DNA of 64,000 bases from Simplicispira lacusdiani (lineage in GTDB: Bacteria > Pseudomonadota > Gammaproteobacteria > Burkholderiales > Burkholderiaceae_C), in the NCBI RefSeq assembly GCF_003604195.1, contig NZ_QXGR01000006.1, positions 276,601 through 340,600 on the forward strand, given 5' to 3'. The notes beneath the pieces are model-generated. The model was not told the origin of the DNA and ran no database searches. It was given only the letters and a program-made list of their open reading frames with translations. The position numbers were made by a program, and so were the translations under genes. Numbering within the stretch: the stretch's first letter is position 1; every line of letters begins with the position of its first letter. Of this stretch, positions 61,063 through 64,000 are shown piece by piece.

Positions 61063-62004
61063 ATGAACCTGCACCAATTCCGCTTTGTCCAGGAAGCCGC
61101 GCGCCGCAACCTCAATCTGACGGAAGCGGCCAAGGCGCTGCACACCTCGCAGCCCGGCGTGTCAAAAGCCATCATCGAACTCGAAGGCGAGCTGGGAATA
61201 GAAATCTTCGCGCGCCACGGCAAGCGGCTCAAGCGCATCACCGAACCCGGGCAGCACGTGCTCAGGAGCATCGAGTTGATCATGCGCGAGGTCGGCAACC
61301 TCAAACGCATCGGCGAGCAGTTCAGCGCGCAGGACAACGGCACGCTCTCCATCGCCACCACGCACACCCAGGCGCGCTATGTGCTGCCGGTGCCCGTGGC
61401 CAAGCTGCGCGAAGCCTACCCCAAGGTCAACATCAGCCTGCACCAGGCCACGCCGCACGAGGTGGCGCGCATGGTGATCGACGAGGTGGCCGAGATCGGC
61501 ATGGCCACCGAATCGCTGGCCGACTACCCCGAGCTGGTCACCCTGCCCTGCTACGAATGGCAGCACGTGCTGGTGCTGCCGCCCGGCCACCCGCTGGCGC
61601 AGAAGGACCGCGTGGGCCTGGACGACATCGCCCACGAGGCGCTCATCACCTACCACCCTTCCTTCACCGGGCGCGGCAAGATCGACGCCGCCTTCGCCGC
61701 CCGCCGCCTGCAGCCGCGCATCGCGCTCGAAGCCATCGATTCCGACGTCATCAAGACCTATGTGCGCCTGGGCCTGGGCATCGGCATCGTGGCCGAGATG
61801 GCCATGCGCGACGACCCGCTGGGCGACCTCGTGGTGCGCCCCGTGGGCCACCTGTTCGGCCAGAGCGTGGCCCGCGTGGCCTTCAAGCGCGGCGCCTACC
61901 TGCGCAACTTCGTCTACAAGTTCGCCGAATTGCTGAGCGACCGCCTGAGCCGCGAACTCGTGGCCCGCGCCATGAGTGGCCAGGTGAATGACTACGAGCT
62001 GTGA
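61063..62004 (+). CDS. cysB: CysB family sulfur-assimilation regulator (LysR type)
   Basis: LysR-family activator of cysteine and sulfate assimilation genes. 313 residues. The N-terminus MNLHQFRFVQEAARRNLNLT and the long linker helix with LHTSQPGVSKAIIELEGELG are characteristic of CysB/Cbl. The effector domain would bind O-acetylserine or sulfate. Followed after 7 bp by an aminotransferase gene. Confidence 0.93.
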   Translation: MNLHQFRFVQEAARRNLNLTEAAKALHTSQPGVSKAIIELEGELGIEIFARHGKRLKRITEPGQHVLRSIELIMREVGNLKRIGEQFSAQDNGTLSIATTHTQARYVLPVPVAKLREAYPKVNISLHQATPHEVARMVIDEVAEIGMATESLADYPELVTLPCYEWQHVLVLPPGHPLAQKDRVGLDDIAHEALITYHPSFTGRGKIDAAFAARRLQPRIALEAIDSDVIKTYVRLGLGIGIVAEMAMRDDPLGDLVVRPVGHLFGQSVARVAFKRGAYLRNFVYKFAELLSDRLSRELVARAMSGQVNDYEL

Positions 62005-62011
62005 CATCCCC

Positions 62012-63169
62012 ATGACCGAACGTACCCCCGCCATCTCCAGCCGGCTGCCCCAGGTGGGCACCACCATCTTCAGCGTCATGTCGGCACTGGCCGCCGAACA
62101 CGGCGCCGTGAACCTGGGCCAGGGCTTCCCCGACTTCGACTGCGACCCGGCATTGATCGACGCCGTGCACCAGGCCATGCGTGCCGGCCACAACCAGTAC
62201 CCGCCCATGCCCGGCGTGCCAGCGCTGCGCCAGGCGGTTGCTGCAAAAATCGAAGCCATCACTGGCCGCCGGTATTCGCCCGACACAGAAATCACCATCA
62301 CGGCGGGCGCCACGCAGGCCATTCTCACGGCCATCCTGGCCATCGTGCACCCGGGCGACGAGGTCATCGTTCTCGACCCCTGCTACGACAGCTACGTGCC
62401 CAACATCGAGCTGGCCGGTGGCAAGGCCGTGCGCGTGCCGCTCACGCCCGGCACCTTCCGGCCCGATTTCGGCAAGATCAGCGCCACCCTCACGCCGCGC
62501 ACCCGCGCCATCCTCATCAACAGCCCGCACAACCCCAGCGCCACCGTCTGGAGCGCCGAGGACATGCAGACGCTGCAGGATCTGCTGGCACCCACCGATG
62601 TGCTGCTCATCAGTGACGAGGTGTACGAGCACATGGTGTTCGACGGCGCGGAGCACCAGAGCGCGGCGCGCTTTCCTGGCCTGGCGGCACGCGCCTTCAT
62701 CGTGTCGAGCTTCGGCAAGACCTTCCACGTCACGGGCTGGAAGGTCGGCACCGTGGCCGCGCCCGCGCCGCTCATGGCCGAGTTCCGCAAGGTGCACCAG
62801 TTCAACGTGTTCACGGTGAACACGCCCATGCAGCACGGCCTGGCGGCCTACCTGCAGGACCCCGCGCCCTGGCAGCAACTGCCCGCCTTCTACCAGGCCA
62901 AGCGCGACCTGTTCCGCCAGGGGCTGGAGGGCTCGCGCCTGCGCCTGCTGCCCAGCACGGGCAGCTACTTCCAATGCGTGGACATCTCGGCCGTGAGCGA
63001 CCTGGGCGAAGCCGACTTCTGCCAGTGGCTCACGCGCGAGATCGGCGTGGCGGCCATTCCGCTGTCGGCCTTCTACGGTGACGGCTTCGACCAGCGCGTG
63101 GTGCGCTTCTGCTTCGCCAAGAAGGACGACACGCTGCGCGAGGCGATTGCGCGGCTGCGCAGGCTCTGA
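62012..63169 (+). CDS. PLP-dependent aminotransferase, probable methionine aminotransferase
   Basis: Class I/II aminotransferase, 385 residues from the ATG at 62012. The PLP lysine is K236 in SSFGKTFHVTGWKVG. LGQGFPDFDCDPALIDAVHQ at the N-terminus and SDEVYEHMVFDG in the middle match YbdL-type methionine aminotransferases. It lies 7 bp after cysB on the same strand, which fits a role in sulfur amino acids. Exact substrate is inferred. Confidence 0.9.
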   Translation: MTERTPAISSRLPQVGTTIFSVMSALAAEHGAVNLGQGFPDFDCDPALIDAVHQAMRAGHNQYPPMPGVPALRQAVAAKIEAITGRRYSPDTEITITAGATQAILTAILAIVHPGDEVIVLDPCYDSYVPNIELAGGKAVRVPLTPGTFRPDFGKISATLTPRTRAILINSPHNPSATVWSAEDMQTLQDLLAPTDVLLISDEVYEHMVFDGAEHQSAARFPGLAARAFIVSSFGKTFHVTGWKVGTVAAPAPLMAEFRKVHQFNVFTVNTPMQHGLAAYLQDPAPWQQLPAFYQAKRDLFRQGLEGSRLRLLPSTGSYFQCVDISAVSDLGEADFCQWLTREIGVAAIPLSAFYGDGFDQRVVRFCFAKKDDTLREAIARLRRL

Positions 63170-63213
63170 CGATCGCAGGTCTGCTGCGCTTCGGCTGGGT
63201 GGGCAGTTGGTTG

Positions 63214-63267
63214 TTTTTGGCTCTGGAGCTTTTTTGGCAAGCGCTGGCAGCTACTGTTTTGATAGCA
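63214..63267 (+). repeat. ~50-bp dispersed imperfect palindrome, copy 12
   Basis: TTTTTGGCTCTGGAGC, GGCAAGCGCTGGCAGCTAC and TTTTGATAGC, 45 bp after the aminotransferase gene, at the left edge of the gene-free region. Confidence 0.8.
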
Positions 63268-63320
63268 GCCTTTGTGCCTTGTTTGAAGGCGGGTGCCGGG
63301 AGGTGCCCCCGGCAGGGCAC

Positions 63321-63350
63321 CTTCTTTTCTTGTCTCGCCAAGAAAAGAAG
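63321..63350. repeat. Perfect 12-bp hairpin at the left end of the large inverted repeat
   Basis: CTTCTTTTCTTG and CAAGAAAAGAAG pair perfectly around a 6-nt loop (TCTCGC). It could act as a terminator for cysB or the aminotransferase transcript, although no long T run follows. Confidence 0.75.
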
Positions 63351-63889
63351 GCAAAAGAAGGCGACCCCGCTGTCTGCGTCCCTCCGCTTCGCTGCGGGCA
63401 ACCTGCGGTGCTCGGTCACTGGGTGCGCCGTGGAACTCGCTTTGCGCTTGCAGCGCGCCGCTCGGACAACCACGGCGAGCCAGTTTACGAAGCGTGTGTG
63501 TCCTGCGGCACACCCGCCACCCCGCGCCCTGCGCTCCTCGGCGCATACAGAAGGGGTAGGGAAAGTCCAAACAGCCACACGGGCCATCGCTTTGCTCGGC
63601 CTGGCCTGCGCAGCGCAAGGCGCTTGCGCCCGCGAATGCAGGGCCGAGCGCAGCGATGGCCTGTGTGGATTGCGGTTTTCAAACCCCCTTCTGGCTGCGC
63701 CTGCGGCGGGGCACTTGCGGGGTGGCATGCGCGTCGGAGCGCGCATGCTTCGTTGACTGACTCGCCGCGTTTGTCCGAACGGAGCGCCGCAGGCGCGCAG
63801 TGAGTTATGCGGCGCACCCCGCAAGTGCCCCGCCGCAGGTTTGCCCCGAAGGGGTCGCAGACTGAGGGTCGCCTTTCTTTTGCTTGGCG
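63337..63889. repeat. ~550-bp imperfect inverted repeat, gene-free
   Basis: The reverse complement of 63642-63889 aligns colinearly with 63337-63601, leaving a 40-nt centre. Matched landmarks include AAAAGAAGGCGACC with AAAAGAAAGGCGACC, GGGTGCGCCG with GGGGTGCGCCG, TCGGACAACCACGGCGAG with TCGGACAAACGCGGCGAG, and GGCCATCGCTTTGCTCGGCC with GGCCATCGCTGCGCTCGGCC. So two copies of a ~250-bp element lie head to head. Open frames here run in several frames on both strands with no recognisable protein, so I call no gene in 63170-63924. Confidence 0.85.
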
Positions 63890-63924
63890 GTCTCAAATCT
63901 GAAGTGCAACACCACCATTGAGAA

Positions 63925-64000
63925 TCAGCGAATGGTAGCGCCCTGGCGCTGCGCAATGGCCTGCATGAACTGCTGGAATGCTTGGTACGGAGACTTCCAG
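63925..64000 (-). CDS. 3' end of a possible transposase gene (cut by window edge)
   Basis: Reading the minus strand from the window edge, 24 codons (WKSPYQAFQQFMQAIAQRQG...) end at a TGA at 63925. The phrase resembles the C-terminus of DDE-type transposases of IS3- or IS30-like elements, where a ..SPYQAF.. pattern follows the catalytic domain. Too short to be sure. Position at the end of a repeat-rich, gene-free stretch agrees with a mobile element. Confidence 0.4.
   Translation of the reverse strand, partial: WKSPYQAFQQFMQAIAQRQGATIR

Noticed and set aside
62237..62275. Possible further copy of the ~50-bp repeat inside the aminotransferase gene
   Set aside because: Only AAAATCGAAGCCATCACTGG is vaguely similar; the second arm is missing and the encoded residues are typical of the enzyme family.
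63030..63956. Long frames on both strands in the terminal gene-free region
   Set aside because: They follow the inverted repeat and occur in several frames at once, with no motif, signal peptide or ribosome-binding site. The one at 63030 also overlaps the aminotransferase.

Overview
This window looks like chromosomal DNA of a beta-proteobacterium of the order Burkholderiales, most likely an Acidovorax-like member of the Comamonadaceae. The DNA is GC-rich with strong third-position GC, which makes long false reading frames on the opposite strand of most genes. Several gene orders are typical of this group: smc next to zipA; prpC-acnD-prpF under a short-chain-fatty-acyl regulator; exbB-exbD-lpxK-Trm112-kdsB-adk; divergent pepA-holC and lptF-lptG; and cbiX next to cysB. 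The identification rests on protein recognition and gene order, not on a database search. No tRNA, rRNA or CRISPR array was seen.

Layout. 1-4400: zipA (cut by the window edge) and smc on the minus strand. 4643-7758: a DUF1800 / DUF1501 exported-protein pair. 7814-15383: the 2-methylcitrate (propionate) cluster, with a divergent regulator, then prpC, acnD, prpF and a PEP-mutase-family lyase. 15384-17237: a small accessory patch with an IS110 remnant, a low-GC secreted protein, a small HTH protein and a VapBC toxin-antitoxin pair. 17480-22377: a MarR regulator with a TolC/EmrA/EmrB-type tripartite exporter. 22540-26708: a CHASE-PAS-PAS-GGDEF-EAL cyclic-di-GMP protein and a LysR regulator. 26848-31240: valine-catabolism genes (mmsA, acyl-CoA dehydrogenase, TfoX-like gene, mmsB). 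31310-33215: a TonB-C-domain protein, a hypothetical protein and a cyanophycinase-like peptidase. 33255-40238: a heavy-metal RND efflux cluster (czcI-, czcC-, czcB- and czcA-like) with two extra small periplasmic proteins. 40369-44159: two unrelated NADP isocitrate dehydrogenases in tandem. 44479-53137: a DUF192 protein, sodB, xseA, the exbB-to-adk block, an asparaginase and lexA. 53259-63169: a small unknown protein, a D-2-hydroxyacid dehydrogenase, a branched-chain amino acid binding protein, a proline-rich protein, holC, pepA, lptF, lptG, cbiX, cysB and an aminotransferase. 63170-64000: a gene-free stretch dominated by a very large imperfect inverted repeat, followed by the 3' tip of a possible transposase.

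How genes work together. Valine breakdown through MmsB and MmsA ends in propionyl-CoA, the substrate that enters the 2-methylcitrate cycle encoded about 12 kb upstream. The exporter and metal-efflux clusters each contain all three envelope layers (outer-membrane channel, adaptor, inner-membrane pump). LpxK, KdsB, LptF and LptG all serve lipopolysaccharide assembly.

The window is also rich in short dispersed repeats. About twelve copies of a ~50-bp imperfect palindrome occur between genes, and several fall inside genes or supply their 3' ends. Three copies of a ~120-bp GC-rich repeat lie between genes. Clear regulatory sites include two tandem SOS boxes before lexA, a perfect 15-bp palindrome before the MarR gene, and a cluster of TTCGCAA motifs between the propionate regulator and prpC.
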